DNA from: an uncultured Lachnospiraceae bacterium
GTDB lineage: Bacteria; Bacillota; Clostridia; Lachnospirales; Lachnospiraceae
Direction of reading: 5' to 3'
DNA length: 59,165 bases
Assembly: GCA_910588565.1 (NCBI GenBank)
Contig: CAJUPF010000008.1
Location: forward strand, 1 to 59,165
How positions within the stretch are numbered: the first letter of the stretch is position 1; each line of letters starts with the position of its first letter. Of this stretch, positions 9,223 through 17,807 are shown piece by piece. Made by a program: the position numbers and the translations under genes. The notes beneath the pieces were generated by a model. It had not been told where the DNA came from, did not search any database, and saw nothing but the letters and a program-made list of their open reading frames with translations.

Positions 9223-10011
9223 TTACAAATCCAACTCTTCCCACTCAATAGAATCCACTGTCTCTGTATCCTGGAAAAAATCCAGAAATAACTGCTCCGC
9301 CGCTGCTCTTGACAAGATCTGATTTTGCTTCACTTTTACATGGTTTCCGGCAATGATCACATCTCCCTCTTTATCCTCATGCTTCATGCCAAAATACCCC
9401 GCTTTCGTATGCGTATACGATAGGGCGTCCGTATACATTCGCTTTTCTACAGTAAAGGCGTCCCCATACCCGCCTGCCTGAATATAATTTCCAATCAGAT
9501 CTGTTACATACAGATAACTGCGTTTTTTCACAGTCATACGATGCAACTTCTCGCGTATCCCATCAAACTGATCGAGTTCTACAGAACGAAACCATTCTCC
9601 CTCTAAAAGCATGGGGCAGCGGCTGTCAAACAGAACCGGCACACTGTTATCATCACTGGGATTAAAAAATCCAACTCCTGCAAAATAAGCCGCCCGCTTG
9701 ATAACAGTAAAAGCATACTCTGATACGGAATACGCACAGGAAAGGTAAATCATCCCCTCTGTTATATAATAATCGCAAAGATATTCTTCCATTTCCGGAT
9801 GTTCCGATAAGGCATTATCATCCGGTGCAAACGGGCCGTTCATAGGCGGAAAAACTTGCCGGACAAAATGGAAAAAAGCTTGCAGTTTTTCAGACACACA
9901 GGAAATATCCTGCTCAGTTCCATATTCCATATTCTGAATATACCAGTCCAGAAACTCTGATTTGCCCGTTGGCGCAGTTCCTTTTTCAAATACCATCAAA
10001 TCATAACTCAT
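9223..10011 (-). CDS. Uncharacterised protein with MNGPFA and VGFF motifs
   Basis: A 262-residue soluble protein. The first 140 residues match a widespread uncharacterised family that I recall: a start like MSYDLMVFEKG, then FPPMNGPFAPDD, then a strand-rich part ending AAYFAGVGFFNPSDD. The C-terminal half is unrelated and ends with an acidic IEWEELDL. Start chosen at ATG 10011, which has GAGGGGG 7 nt upstream. The gene follows the SdpI-like gene by 12 nt and is likely co-transcribed with it. Such proteins sometimes occur near toxin-immunity genes, but nothing here shows a toxin. Confidence 0.6.
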   Translation of the reverse strand: MSYDLMVFEKGTAPTGKSEFLDWYIQNMEYGTEQDISCVSEKLQAFFHFVRQVFPPMNGPFAPDDNALSEHPEMEEYLCDYYITEGMIYLSCAYSVSEYAFTVIKRAAYFAGVGFFNPSDDNSVPVLFDSRCPMLLEGEWFRSVELDQFDGIREKLHRMTVKKRSYLYVTDLIGNYIQAGGYGDAFTVEKRMYTDALSYTHTKAGYFGMKHEDKEGDVIIAGNHVKVKQNQILSRAAAEQLFLDFFQDTETVDSIEWEELDL

Positions 10012-10023
10012 CGCCAATCCCCC

Positions 10024-10428
10024 TCAAACTCTGCTTTTTACGGCCGGAACTGATTTACGAATCCCATCCAATGTAAAATTCCTTTTCAAAGCCCTTTCAA
10101 CCGGAAATATAGCTCCAACCAAAACCGCACACTGAACGGTACACAAAACCGCCCCCACAATTCCAATTACACTCTCCGAACCGCTGCGAAACGGAATATG
10201 TATCAAAAACGAAGGAATCAGCATCATCCATCCAATTTTCCACCACAGGCGTCCGCAATACTCATTTGCAAACTTCCACGTATCTGCATTTTTCATAGAA
10301 CGTGCTGTCCGGTATCCAACCATCCTATTGATTTTTTCCGGCGAATGCTTCCACATCAAATACCCCACGGCAATCATAACAATCGGAATCAGCAGATCAC
10401 AGACCAGCATAAACCACCAAAACCACAT
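10024..10428 (-). CDS. SdpI-family membrane protein
   Basis: A 134-residue protein with three hydrophobic segments (about residues 3-24, 64-82 and 88-108). Between the first and second lies the SdpI-family signature NRMVGYRTARSMKNADTWKFANEYCGRLWWKIG. SdpI of Bacillus subtilis gives immunity to the SdpC cannibalism toxin, but many members of this family are unlinked to a toxin and I see no SdpC here. GGGAGAT lies before the ATG. It appears to be the first gene of a two-gene unit with the downstream uncharacterised protein. Confidence 0.8.
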   Translation of the reverse strand: MWFWWFMLVCDLLIPIVMIAVGYLMWKHSPEKINRMVGYRTARSMKNADTWKFANEYCGRLWWKIGWMMLIPSFLIHIPFRSGSESVIGIVGAVLCTVQCAVLVGAIFPVERALKRNFTLDGIRKSVPAVKSRV

Positions 10429-10539
10429 TTTATATCTCCCTTCTCTAAAAAATTTTCTTCTATCTCCAGTAACATTCTACCAAACCAAACCGCCATGTCA
10501 ATCATTTTTACCAAAACTCCATCTTCACTGTTACCCCTG

Positions 10540-10594
10540 GTTACAGTTCACGGCCTAACCCGGCCGCAAACTGTAACACATCCAGCCCCCATTC
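10540..10594. repeat. Partial copy of the dispersed palindromic element
   Basis: The segment starting GTTACAGTTCACGGCC and ending near CATCCAGCCCCCATTCC matches, almost base for base over about 55 nt, the left half of the complete element at 49723-49868. Its inner part is a near-perfect hairpin (TTACAGTT and AACTGTAA arms around GGCC/GGCC). To its left, CTTCACTGTTACC (10524-10536) is the reverse complement of the first 13 nt of the hairpin at 28983-29015, so two related fragments lie side by side. The right half seen at 49 kb is missing here. Confidence 0.75.
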
Positions 10595-10712
10595 CCGTTA
10601 TGTTTCATCGGCAGCAAGAATCCCCCACACCCTTTCTATATATCAGCATATTTCAACAATCAGCTCACAGACCGGCTCTGAGCGTCCCATTTGAAAACCC
10701 AAACCATATCAC

Positions 10713-10744
10713 AAAAAAACCCATCCGATATCCTCAGATGGGTT
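10713..10744 (-). terminator. Rho-independent terminator of the cell wall hydrolase gene
   Basis: On the minus strand AACCCATC, an 11-nt loop and GATGGGTT are followed directly by a run of T. It lies 29 nt past the stop of the hydrolase gene. The rest of the 10429-10772 gap holds the repeat fragments described separately and no other feature I can see. Confidence 0.8.
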
Positions 10745-10772
10745 CTTGTCAATCTTACATCTATATTCAATT

Positions 10773-12398
10773 TTAGAAAAATACATTTCCTCCAATTACA
10801 GTTCCCTGTGCTCCGGAAGACGCGCTGCGGAAAGACAATGCTCCATTTGTATTATCCCTTCCATTAATCGCCTCCTGTGCCGCTGAAATACATGCGCCTC
10901 TTACGCCGCTGGCAAGAACGCTTGCCACACTGCCGTTTAATGCCGGCGTAAACTGTCCGCCCTGGTAAACGACGCCGGAGATACTTCCCGGATATCCGCC
11001 GCTTCTGACACGGTTCATAACAACCGCCCCAACAGCAACCATACCTTCGTAAGAACTGCCGCCTGCTTCACACTGAATCAGTGCGCCAAGCAATGTCACT
11101 TCGTCTGTGCTTGCTGCAACTGCAGATTTCTTGGTTTCTGCAGATTTTGCCTCCTCTGCTGCTTTTGCCGCTTCTGCTTCTCTTGCTTCTTTTGCAGCTA
11201 CTTCCTCACTGTTTAATGCCGTACCAAGATTTAATGTAACATCTACATAATCTGCACTGACATATGCGGTTTCATCTGCTGTATAAACAGCAACCCAGCC
11301 GTCTGCTGCTTCTGCAGCTTTATCAACTTTTAACTTATCGCCATTTGCTGCTGTCGTCACAACGCCCCCTTCTTCGTGGGGCTCGCTTCTGAGTCTCAGT
11401 CCGTCTGCTTCTACTGTCGCATACATACTGCAGACCTCATTGGCAAGGGCTCCTGCTTCTTCGCCATAGACCAGATACTCATTTTTTACATATCCGGTTG
11501 CATTCCCGGAAGTGATCTGTGTCCATTCGCCTTCAACAGAAACAACTTCTGCCACATCGCCACGATAAAATTTACCAGCCAATTCTGAATTTTCATCAGG
11601 AGCAGTCCGAATATTCATATCTTCCTGCACATTTGCCATAACCCGGTTAGACCATTCGCCTGCTTCTGCTGCCTGTGCTTCCGCCTGCTCTGCGTCTGCC
11701 GCATCCGGCTGCTGCACATCTTCTGCCGTCTGTGCTTCCGCCTGCTCTGCGTCTGGCTGCTGCACATCTTCTGCTGCCTGTGCTTCCGCCTGCTCTGCGT
11801 CTGCCGTGTCTGGCTGCTGTGTACCTTCTGCTGCCTGCGCCGCTGCTTTCTGGGCATCTGCCAGCTCTTCCGGCTGCTGTGTACCTTCTGCTGCCTGGAC
11901 ATCTGCCAGCGTTTCCGCCTGCCCTGCATCCAATACTGCTTCATCGGGCTGTTCTGCTTCTGCCAAAACAGCTTCCGCTTCATTCTGTTCTGCTACGTCT
12001 GATACTGCTTCCGTTTCAGCTGCAGGAGATAGCTCCTCTGCATTTTCTGACGCAGTCTCTGTCGTCCGGGAAACTTCTTCTGCTACCCGCCCGCCCAATT
12101 CTGCCACACCGCAGGCAGAACGGAGTTCTGTGTCCGCATTGTCTCCGCTTTCAGAAACAATATCTTTGCTGGATTTCTCAATGCTTGCGATTGTCAGATC
12201 GACATTGTTGAGGGGAACCGCATCAATATTGTGCAGATCCAGCATAATCCCTGCCGTACCGTTTTTGCTTAATGCAACACTTCTGGTTACATCGCCTGTC
12301 CTGTCTTCTGTGGAACCTCCCAATGCGGTGATCGTAGTCATAACCAATAATGCTGAAACAACTGTCATGCTATCAATCACTTTTTTGTTTCGATTCAT
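10773..12398 (-). CDS. Secreted SH3 and SleB-type cell wall hydrolase
   Basis: A 541-residue exported protein. After a short basic N-terminus there is a hydrophobic signal segment (about residues 10-28). A long low-complexity region of Ala/Glu/Gln/Pro repeats (about 120-245) follows, then two bacterial SH3 domains (VNIRTAPDENSELAGKFYRG and LRLRSEPHEEGG). The C-terminal hydrolase_2 domain (SleB/CwlJ family, about 420-541) has EVTLLGALIQCEAGGSSYEGMVAVGAVVMNRV. SleB-type domains are lytic transglycosylases of peptidoglycan. The ATG at 12398 has GGAGGT upstream. A strong sigma-A promoter precedes the gene. The repeats probably form a flexible wall-spanning linker. Confidence 0.88.
   Translation of the reverse strand: MNRNKKVIDSMTVVSALLVMTTITALGGSTEDRTGDVTRSVALSKNGTAGIMLDLHNIDAVPLNNVDLTIASIEKSSKDIVSESGDNADTELRSACGVAELGGRVAEEVSRTTETASENAEELSPAAETEAVSDVAEQNEAEAVLAEAEQPDEAVLDAGQAETLADVQAAEGTQQPEELADAQKAAAQAAEGTQQPDTADAEQAEAQAAEDVQQPDAEQAEAQTAEDVQQPDAADAEQAEAQAAEAGEWSNRVMANVQEDMNIRTAPDENSELAGKFYRGDVAEVVSVEGEWTQITSGNATGYVKNEYLVYGEEAGALANEVCSMYATVEADGLRLRSEPHEEGGVVTTAANGDKLKVDKAAEAADGWVAVYTADETAYVSADYVDVTLNLGTALNSEEVAAKEAREAEAAKAAEEAKSAETKKSAVAASTDEVTLLGALIQCEAGGSSYEGMVAVGAVVMNRVRSGGYPGSISGVVYQGGQFTPALNGSVASVLASGVRGACISAAQEAINGRDNTNGALSFRSASSGAQGTVIGGNVFF
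11660..11920 (-). repeat. In-frame imperfect repeats (Ala/Glu/Gln-rich linker)
   Basis: Within the hydrolase gene, units encoding variations of AEQAEAQAAEDVQQPD recur at least five times, with near-identical DNA (CTGTGCTTCCGCCTGCTCTG on the plus strand recurs). Such arrays usually vary in copy number between strains. Confidence 0.85.
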
Positions 12399-12487
12399 CA
12401 TAAACCTCCAAGTTTCGTAATATCTTTTCAAAATGCGCACAACTTTTTATCGAATTGTTCTCATTTCTATTCAGAAATATTACATTT

Positions 12488-12504
12488 ATTACAAAAATGT
12501 TACA
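12488..12504 (-). promoter_or_regulatory. Candidate WalR-type binding site
   Basis: On the minus strand the sequence reads TGTAAC, five bases, TGTAAT, which fits the published WalR/YycF consensus TGTWAH-N5-TGTWAH exactly; a third TGTAAT follows after three bases. It overlaps the predicted transcription start of the cell wall hydrolase gene, a repressor-like position. Assignment to WalR is inference because no WalR gene is visible here. Confidence 0.4.
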
Positions 12505-12509
12505 ATCAG

Positions 12510-12538
12510 ATAATAGCATACTCCTTATCCCTTGTCAA
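12510..12538 (-). promoter_or_regulatory. Sigma-A promoter of the cell wall hydrolase gene
   Basis: On the minus strand TTGACA, a 17-bp spacer and TATTAT form a near-consensus vegetative promoter. The predicted transcript has a 5' leader of about 105 nt before the ATG at 12398. Confidence 0.8.
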
Positions 12539-12548
12539 CCCCAATGGC

Positions 12549-12580
12549 AAAAAAAGAGGGAAATCAACGATTTCCCCCTG
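12549..12580 (-). terminator. Rho-independent terminator of pgi
   Basis: On the minus strand GGGGAAATC and GATTTCCCTC arms with a short loop are followed by seven T. It lies 22 nt downstream of the pgi stop codon. Confidence 0.85.
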
Positions 12581-12601
12581 TTTCTTCCTATTATTTTACT
12601 A

Positions 12602-13948
12602 TCACAATCTCTTTAATAATTCTTCTCTCTGTGCTTCATATCCGGGTTTTCCAAGTAATGCAAACATATTCTTCTTGTAACTTTCCACGCCTGGCTGATT
12701 AAATGGATTTACTCCCAGGATATATCCGCTGACGCCAACTGCAAACTCGAAAAAGTAGAATAACTCACCCAGATAAAACTCATTCTGCTCTGGAATCTTC
12801 ACCAGCAAATTCGGTACGTTGCCGTCTGTATGCGCCAGAATGGTTCCGTTCATCGCATTTTTATTGACAAAATCCATATCTTTTCCTGCCAGATAATTTA
12901 GCCCGTCCAAATCCACAGGCTCCTCCTCGATCCGGACATCGCCCCGTGCATGTTCTACGCTCATTACCGTTTCAAACATAATCCGTGCGCCATCCTGGAT
13001 AAACTGTCCCATGGAATGCAGATCTGTGGTCAAATCTACTGCTGCCGGGAAAATTCCCTTCTGGTCTTTTCCTTCACTCTCTCCGTATAACTGTTTCCAC
13101 CATTCGGATACATAATGAAGGCTTGGCTCATAATTGGCCAGAACTTCCACAGATTTGCCTTTTCTCAGTAAAATATTGCGGACTGCCGCATACAGCATAG
13201 CGTCATTTTCTTCAAACTTCTGCTCTAATGCCAGCTTTCTGCCTTCTGCAGCGCCTGCCATCAGCTGATCCAAATCCGCTCCGCTTACCGCAATCGGAAG
13301 CAGGCCTACCGCAGTCAGAACCGAGAAACGGCCGCCTACATCATCCGGAACTACAAATGTCTCATAACCTTCTTCTGTAGCAAGCTTTTTCAGCGCTCCT
13401 CTTGCCTGATCCGTTGTTGCGTAGATACGCTTTGCAGCTTCTTCTTTGCCATACTTCTCTTCGAGTTTCTTCTTGAAAATACGAAATGCAATCGCCGGTT
13501 CTGTCGTCGTACCGGATTTGGAAATCACATTTACAGAAAAATCGCGATCCCCGATGACATCCAGAAGGCCTTCCAGATACGCGCCGCTGATACTGTTGCC
13601 GGCATAATAAATCTCCGGCGCCTTCCGAATCTCTTTTGGAACATTGTTATAAAATCCATGTCTCAAAAATTCAATCGCTGCTCTTGCTCCCAGATACGAT
13701 CCGCCGATTCCAATTACGACTAATACTTCTGAATCAGACTGAATCTTCTCCGCCGCTTTCTTAATCCTTGCAAACTCTTCTTTGTCATACTCTACCGGAA
13801 GATCAATCCAGCCGACAAAATCATTCCCCGCGCCGCTTTTAGAAACAAGCTGTGCTTTCGCATCCTCTGCCAGTTTGCTCATATACCCCAGTTCTTCTTC
13901 ACTGATAAATCCGGCAGCTTTTGAATAGTCCAATGTAACTTTGCTCAT
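12602..13948 (-). CDS. pgi: Glucose-6-phosphate isomerase
   Basis: Interconverts glucose 6-phosphate and fructose 6-phosphate. The 448-residue protein is the short bacterial form. It shows the SIS-fold motifs VVIGIGGSYLGARA and INVISKSGTTTEPA (here VNVISKSGTTTEPA), the PGI signature around DVGGRFSVLTAVGLLPIA, and the C-terminal GVNPFNQPGVESYK. AAAGGAG lies before the ATG. It has its own terminator and appears monocistronic. Confidence 0.97.
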   Translation of the reverse strand: MSKVTLDYSKAAGFISEEELGYMSKLAEDAKAQLVSKSGAGNDFVGWIDLPVEYDKEEFARIKKAAEKIQSDSEVLVVIGIGGSYLGARAAIEFLRHGFYNNVPKEIRKAPEIYYAGNSISGAYLEGLLDVIGDRDFSVNVISKSGTTTEPAIAFRIFKKKLEEKYGKEEAAKRIYATTDQARGALKKLATEEGYETFVVPDDVGGRFSVLTAVGLLPIAVSGADLDQLMAGAAEGRKLALEQKFEENDAMLYAAVRNILLRKGKSVEVLANYEPSLHYVSEWWKQLYGESEGKDQKGIFPAAVDLTTDLHSMGQFIQDGARIMFETVMSVEHARGDVRIEEEPVDLDGLNYLAGKDMDFVNKNAMNGTILAHTDGNVPNLLVKIPEQNEFYLGELFYFFEFAVGVSGYILGVNPFNQPGVESYKKNMFALLGKPGYEAQREELLKRL

Positions 13949-14051
13949 AACATGTACTCCTTTACTGTATACTTTTGTTAATTACCACTGCTGTATAGTT
14001 CCTATTTTATCAGACATACACGCATTCTTCAACCAAAAACACCAGACCGGC

Positions 14052-14387
14052 TCAAAAAACTTCTGATATTACATCCATCAAAAGCTTGGCGTCCTCCGCC
14101 TTTTTTCGGTCCTCCTGCTGCTTTTGTTCTTCCGATGTCTTGTATACCGGCGGAAGCGGTGCCTCCTCTTCTGTCTCTTTACTTACAATTTCCTCTTCCT
14201 GCGTATCCTCCGCCAATATTACTTCAAAATACTTCCGTATTTTTTTACAAATCTTATGTACTTCCCGTCTCGTCCTCGTCACCTGAATCCACACTACAAA
14301 CAGCAGAAGAAATCCTATGCCCGCTGCCGCCATGCGAATCATCATCCAGTTTTCTCTTATGTATAAAAGAACTTGTTCCTGCAGCAT
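14052..14387 (-). CDS. Small single-span membrane protein
   Basis: A 111-residue protein with one membrane segment (about residues 15-34, MRMAAAGIGFLLLFVVWIQV). A basic stop-transfer stretch and a strongly acidic and glutamine-rich cytoplasmic tail follow, ending LLMDVISEVF. I do not recognise a family. The start at 14387 is set by GGAGG 7 nt upstream of ATG; the longer open frame upstream is not supported. It lies 100 nt downstream of pgi in genome order but upstream of it in transcription, and could share the transcript. Confidence 0.7.
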   Translation of the reverse strand: MLQEQVLLYIRENWMMIRMAAAGIGFLLLFVVWIQVTRTRREVHKICKKIRKYFEVILAEDTQEEEIVSKETEEEAPLPPVYKTSEEQKQQEDRKKAEDAKLLMDVISEVF

Positions 14388-14590
14388 ATAAATGCCTCCT
14401 TTTCTTTTATAATCCTCTCGGACACACTCCATGCACTGCCAATGCCAGGGCTTGTCCTGATAACTATTATAAAAAAAATCCGAAAACAAAAAAAGAGTTT
14501 CATTCCATCTTTTCGCCGCAAGTTTTGACAGCAAATGACAGCTCCTCCTCAGCATTCAGCCCAAAACAGCCACACAGCCAGCTTTCCTCG

Positions 14591-15928
14591 CTAAAAATCC
14601 TCTTTGGGAATAATATACCCTGCAAAGCAGCAGCCCTGCCCTCTGTCTACTGACAGAAATCTTCCATTATGCGCTGACATCACAATATCACTCACTACTC
14701 CCGCCGATGTAATATCATGTTTTCCGCATATCCAGTAAACCCTGTCCTCTGAAGAGGACATCTCTAAAATCTGATGATTCCAGTCCTCTCCCCTGCCGCA
14801 ATTTGGGACACAGACACCCCGAATCCTGAGCCTTACTCTCCAAAAGCGCGTGATAATCTCCGAAACATACCGATTCAGATTCACATTTCCCAGCATCAGC
14901 ATACCAAATCTCATCTCTTCCACACCTTTTCCCTTATGATGCTGCATAACATCATGATCTTTCCGGTAGGTACACCCTATCATACACGCACCGGTTCCAT
15001 TCCTCTCATATCGTGCGCAGATCTCACAACGTTCTTTCCTGCTAAATTCTTTTTCGGTCATCAAACTGTCATTTTCACTGGGAAACGCATATAACGGCCC
15101 TTCAAACATAATCACACTCGTGATCGGGACATTTCCAAACTTCCGCATATAATTCTGCGCCAATCTGCCAAGATGCGCCGTATAATCTTCCTGAATATTT
15201 TCAGACAATTCACAGATATTCTCATCATTGCTGAAATAGTCCAGGATAAATCCGGAAATACTCTGCATATCAAGCCCGTACATACCAAAATAGAACAGCC
15301 ATCCATTCTCTACAATATATCCTGCCCGCACAACCGGAACAAAATAACCTTCCATTTTCCAAATCAGCCGCCGCAGTTCATCATCTATCACTTCAAAATG
15401 AAATCCCTGCTCTAATTCCTCCGGCTCCCGGTCGATAGCTTCTCCGTTTCCATATAAAAAATAAACATTTTCCACACCAAACTTTTTCAGAAACTTATAC
15501 GGATCCTGCAGGAAACTGATAAAATGCCTGCCTCCCTGGCTGCCGCTTTTGGCCTCTTCCTCCAGCATCAGCCTCTGAATCGGAGCCAGATATGGCAGTA
15601 TCAGAGTTTCAATCTCATGCTCTTTTACAATATCAATCAGCCTGTTTACATATTTTACTGTATAACAGCCCAAAACCAGAATATCTATCTGATATGAAAT
15701 CACATCTTCCTCTATATACCTTAAAGGATTTTCTGAAAAACCGGATAAATGGGTCATTCGAAAGGAATAACTGCCAGGCTTCTGCTCCTTCTTCACATTC
15801 CTGCAATACCCTCCCACCATGTAGATATAATTTGTGCTCTTCTTCTCTTCTTTATCATAGATATTGCCTGTATGGAACAAGCCGCCATCCAGATTTTCAT
15901 ACAAATAACGAAAATATTTACCACGCAT
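14591..15928 (-). CDS. Uncharacterised protein, probable degenerate metallo-beta-lactamase fold
   Basis: A 445-residue protein without signal or membrane segments. The segment ISYQIDILVLGCYTVKYVNR, followed by ETLILPYLAPIQRLML, resembles the strand-loop-helix that carries HxHxDH in metallo-beta-lactamase-fold hydrolases. The metal-binding histidines are absent here. A cysteine-rich stretch (CEICARYERNGTGACMIGC, about residue 310) and a C-terminal CGKHDITSAGVVSDIVMS block complete it. I recall similar full-length proteins in other Lachnospiraceae but know no function. The fold assignment is inference. CAGGA lies just before the ATG and a stronger AGGAGG lies 14 nt away. It is divergent from murG across a 236-bp promoter region. 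Confidence 0.6.
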   Translation of the reverse strand: MRGKYFRYLYENLDGGLFHTGNIYDKEEKKSTNYIYMVGGYCRNVKKEQKPGSYSFRMTHLSGFSENPLRYIEEDVISYQIDILVLGCYTVKYVNRLIDIVKEHEIETLILPYLAPIQRLMLEEEAKSGSQGGRHFISFLQDPYKFLKKFGVENVYFLYGNGEAIDREPEELEQGFHFEVIDDELRRLIWKMEGYFVPVVRAGYIVENGWLFYFGMYGLDMQSISGFILDYFSNDENICELSENIQEDYTAHLGRLAQNYMRKFGNVPITSVIMFEGPLYAFPSENDSLMTEKEFSRKERCEICARYERNGTGACMIGCTYRKDHDVMQHHKGKGVEEMRFGMLMLGNVNLNRYVSEIITRFWRVRLRIRGVCVPNCGRGEDWNHQILEMSSSEDRVYWICGKHDITSAGVVSDIVMSAHNGRFLSVDRGQGCCFAGYIIPKEDF

Positions 15929-16032
15929 ATTCCTGCGTCTCTCCTCCTAAGGTCTGCCTGCAAAACACACCAATCCAAGTGAACAGTTAACCTATATTTT
16001 AATGTATCTTTTTGTTTTTACAAGTACTTTTA

Positions 16033-16073
16033 TTGACTTTTCTTCCAAAGGCGCTAATAATATAGAGTATAAT
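16033..16073 (+). promoter_or_regulatory. Candidate murG promoter
   Basis: TTGACT at 16033-16038 is followed after 16 bp by TAATAA and, further on, by a perfect TATAAT at 16068-16073. The exact -10 is unclear. The 5' leader to the ATG at 16165 is about 85-100 nt. Confidence 0.45.
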
Positions 16074-16164
16074 AACCGCTCCCCTTTCGGCGCTTACTGT
16101 GACAAAAGCTGTCCGTAGAGAGCGAAGCCATTATGAATGAAAAAGAAAGGAACCAGGTATTTTT

Positions 16165-17226
16165 ATGAAAAAAATCGTTTTAACCGGAGGCGGTACTGCC
16201 GGTCACGTGACCCCAAATATTGCCCTGCTCCCACGGCTTTCTGAACTTTCTTACCATATCAGTTATATCGGGTCCTATCATGGAATCGAAAAGGAACTGA
16301 TCGAAGCACAGAACATTCCCTATTATGGAATCTCCTCCGGCAAACTGCGCCGCTACCTTGATCTCAAAAACATCTCCGATCCGTTCAAAGTATTAAAAGG
16401 CCTGGGGCAATCTGTCCGTCTTTTGCATAAGTTAAAACCGGATCTTGTATTTTCCAAAGGCGGTTTTGTCTCTGTTCCGGTCGTTCTGGCGGCAAAGCTC
16501 TGCCATATTCCGGTCATTATCCATGAATCCGACATTACACCCGGACTTGCAAATAAACTGGCGATCCCCGCTGCCAAAAAAGTCTGCTGCAATTTCCCGG
16601 AAACCCTGCAGTATCTTCCAAAAGAAAAAGCCGTACTGACCGGTTCTCCGATCCGCCAGGAACTTTTGGCCGGAACCCCGGAATTTGCCCGCTCCTACTG
16701 CCACTTTACCAATGAAAAACCTGTTCTTTTAATTATTGGCGGAAGCAGCGGCTCCAAAGCAATCAACGATGCCATCCGGGCGCAGCTGCCTGCGCTTTTG
16801 AAAAAGTTTCAGATTATACATCTCTGCGGCAAAGGCAACCTCGACAACAGCCAGCTCGATACAGCCGGATATGCGCAATATGAATATGTCAGCGGACAGC
16901 TGAAAGATATGTTCGCACTGGCGGATATTGTGATCTCCCGCGCAGGCGCCAATGCCATCTGCGAACTGTTAGCGCTGCACAAGCCCAATATCCTGATTCC
17001 GTTATCTGCAGCAGCAAGCCGGGGAGATCAGATTTTAAATGCAAAATCCTTTGAAAAACAGGGGTTCTCTTATGTCATAGAAGAAGAAAAACTGACAGCC
17101 CAGACACTGCAGGCTGCCATTGATACAGTTTCAAAACAAAAGTCTTCCTATATTTCCGCTATGAAACAGAGCGGCCAAATGGATTCCATCGAAACCATTA
17201 TCGGCCTAATCGAAGCCGAATCGTAG
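16165..17226 (+). CDS. murG: UDP-GlcNAc:lipid I N-acetylglucosaminyltransferase MurG
   Basis: Transfers GlcNAc onto lipid I to form lipid II on the inner face of the membrane. The 353-residue GT28 protein starts with the glycine-rich GGGTAGHVTPN loop. It has FSKGGFVSVPVVLAA, IIHESDITPGLANK, the second G-loop IGGSSGSKAIN, and the donor-binding ISRAGANAICELL. It is monocistronic on the plus strand, outside any division and cell wall cluster, and ends at a bidirectional terminator. AAAGGAACC precedes the ATG with somewhat long spacing. Confidence 0.96.
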   Translation: MKKIVLTGGGTAGHVTPNIALLPRLSELSYHISYIGSYHGIEKELIEAQNIPYYGISSGKLRRYLDLKNISDPFKVLKGLGQSVRLLHKLKPDLVFSKGGFVSVPVVLAAKLCHIPVIIHESDITPGLANKLAIPAAKKVCCNFPETLQYLPKEKAVLTGSPIRQELLAGTPEFARSYCHFTNEKPVLLIIGGSSGSKAINDAIRAQLPALLKKFQIIHLCGKGNLDNSQLDTAGYAQYEYVSGQLKDMFALADIVISRAGANAICELLALHKPNILIPLSAAASRGDQILNAKSFEKQGFSYVIEEEKLTAQTLQAAIDTVSKQKSSYISAMKQSGQMDSIETIIGLIEAES

Positions 17227-17250
17227 CTCAAAAGCTATCGGAGCGCATAC

Positions 17251-17282
17251 AAAAAGAGCCCGGTTTAACCCAGGCTCTTTTT
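17251..17282. terminator. Bidirectional terminator between murG and the HIT gene
   Basis: Perfect arms AAAAAGAGCC and GGCTCTTTTT around a 12-nt loop give A-tract, GC stem and T-tract on both strands. It ends murG (+). The stop codon of the convergent HIT gene lies in the loop, so the last codons of that gene form part of the stem. Confidence 0.9.
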
Positions 17283-17693
17283 AATGGATTCACAAATCTC
17301 TTTTTTCTCGTCTTCGGTAAATGTCTCATGATTCCACATCAGAATATCATCATTCTTCATACCCTTATAACGCGGTATCAGATGCAGATGAAAATGGAAC
17401 ACGGTCTGTCCCGCCACTTCCCCATTGTTCTGCACCAGATTAAACCCGTCGCACTGCAATGCATCCGTCATATGGACTGCAAGCTTCTTCGCAAGCTTCA
17501 TCGCTTCCCCGGCAGTTTCCGTTTCAATCTCATACAAATCTGCGTAATGCTCTTTGGGAATAATCAGCGCGTGGCCCCTTGAAGCCGGTGCGGCATCCAG
17601 AATCACCCGAAACAGCTCGTCCTCATAAATCGTATCTGTCGGGATCTCCCCGGACGCCAGTTTACAAAAAATACAATTACTGTTTTTCATCAT
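17265..17693 (-). CDS. HIT-family nucleotide hydrolase
   Basis: A histidine-triad protein (HINT/Fhit-like) of 142 residues that probably hydrolyses AMP-linked substrates such as adenosine phosphoramidates. It has the zinc-type CIFCKLASGEIPT start and the QTVFHFHLHLIPRY triad near the C-terminus. GGAG lies 6 nt upstream of the ATG at 17693, which is preferred over a longer frame. The gene is single and its stop codon is inside the shared terminator. Confidence 0.94.
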   Translation of the reverse strand: MMKNSNCIFCKLASGEIPTDTIYEDELFRVILDAAPASRGHALIIPKEHYADLYEIETETAGEAMKLAKKLAVHMTDALQCDGFNLVQNNGEVAGQTVFHFHLHLIPRYKGMKNDDILMWNHETFTEDEKKEICESIKKSLG

Positions 17694-17807
17694 ATCATTC
17701 TCCTTTTCTGTCGAATTTTGTATCATGGTTTTTATTGAAAAGCATTTTCCGACATGCTAAACTAATTGCGGCAAAATTAAGAACAGGAAACGACAGGAGG
17801 TTTTTCT

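Noticed and set aside
11675..12420. Long plus-strand ORFs opposite the hydrolase gene
   Set aside because: Produced by the repetitive alanine/glutamate codons of the real gene on the other strand.
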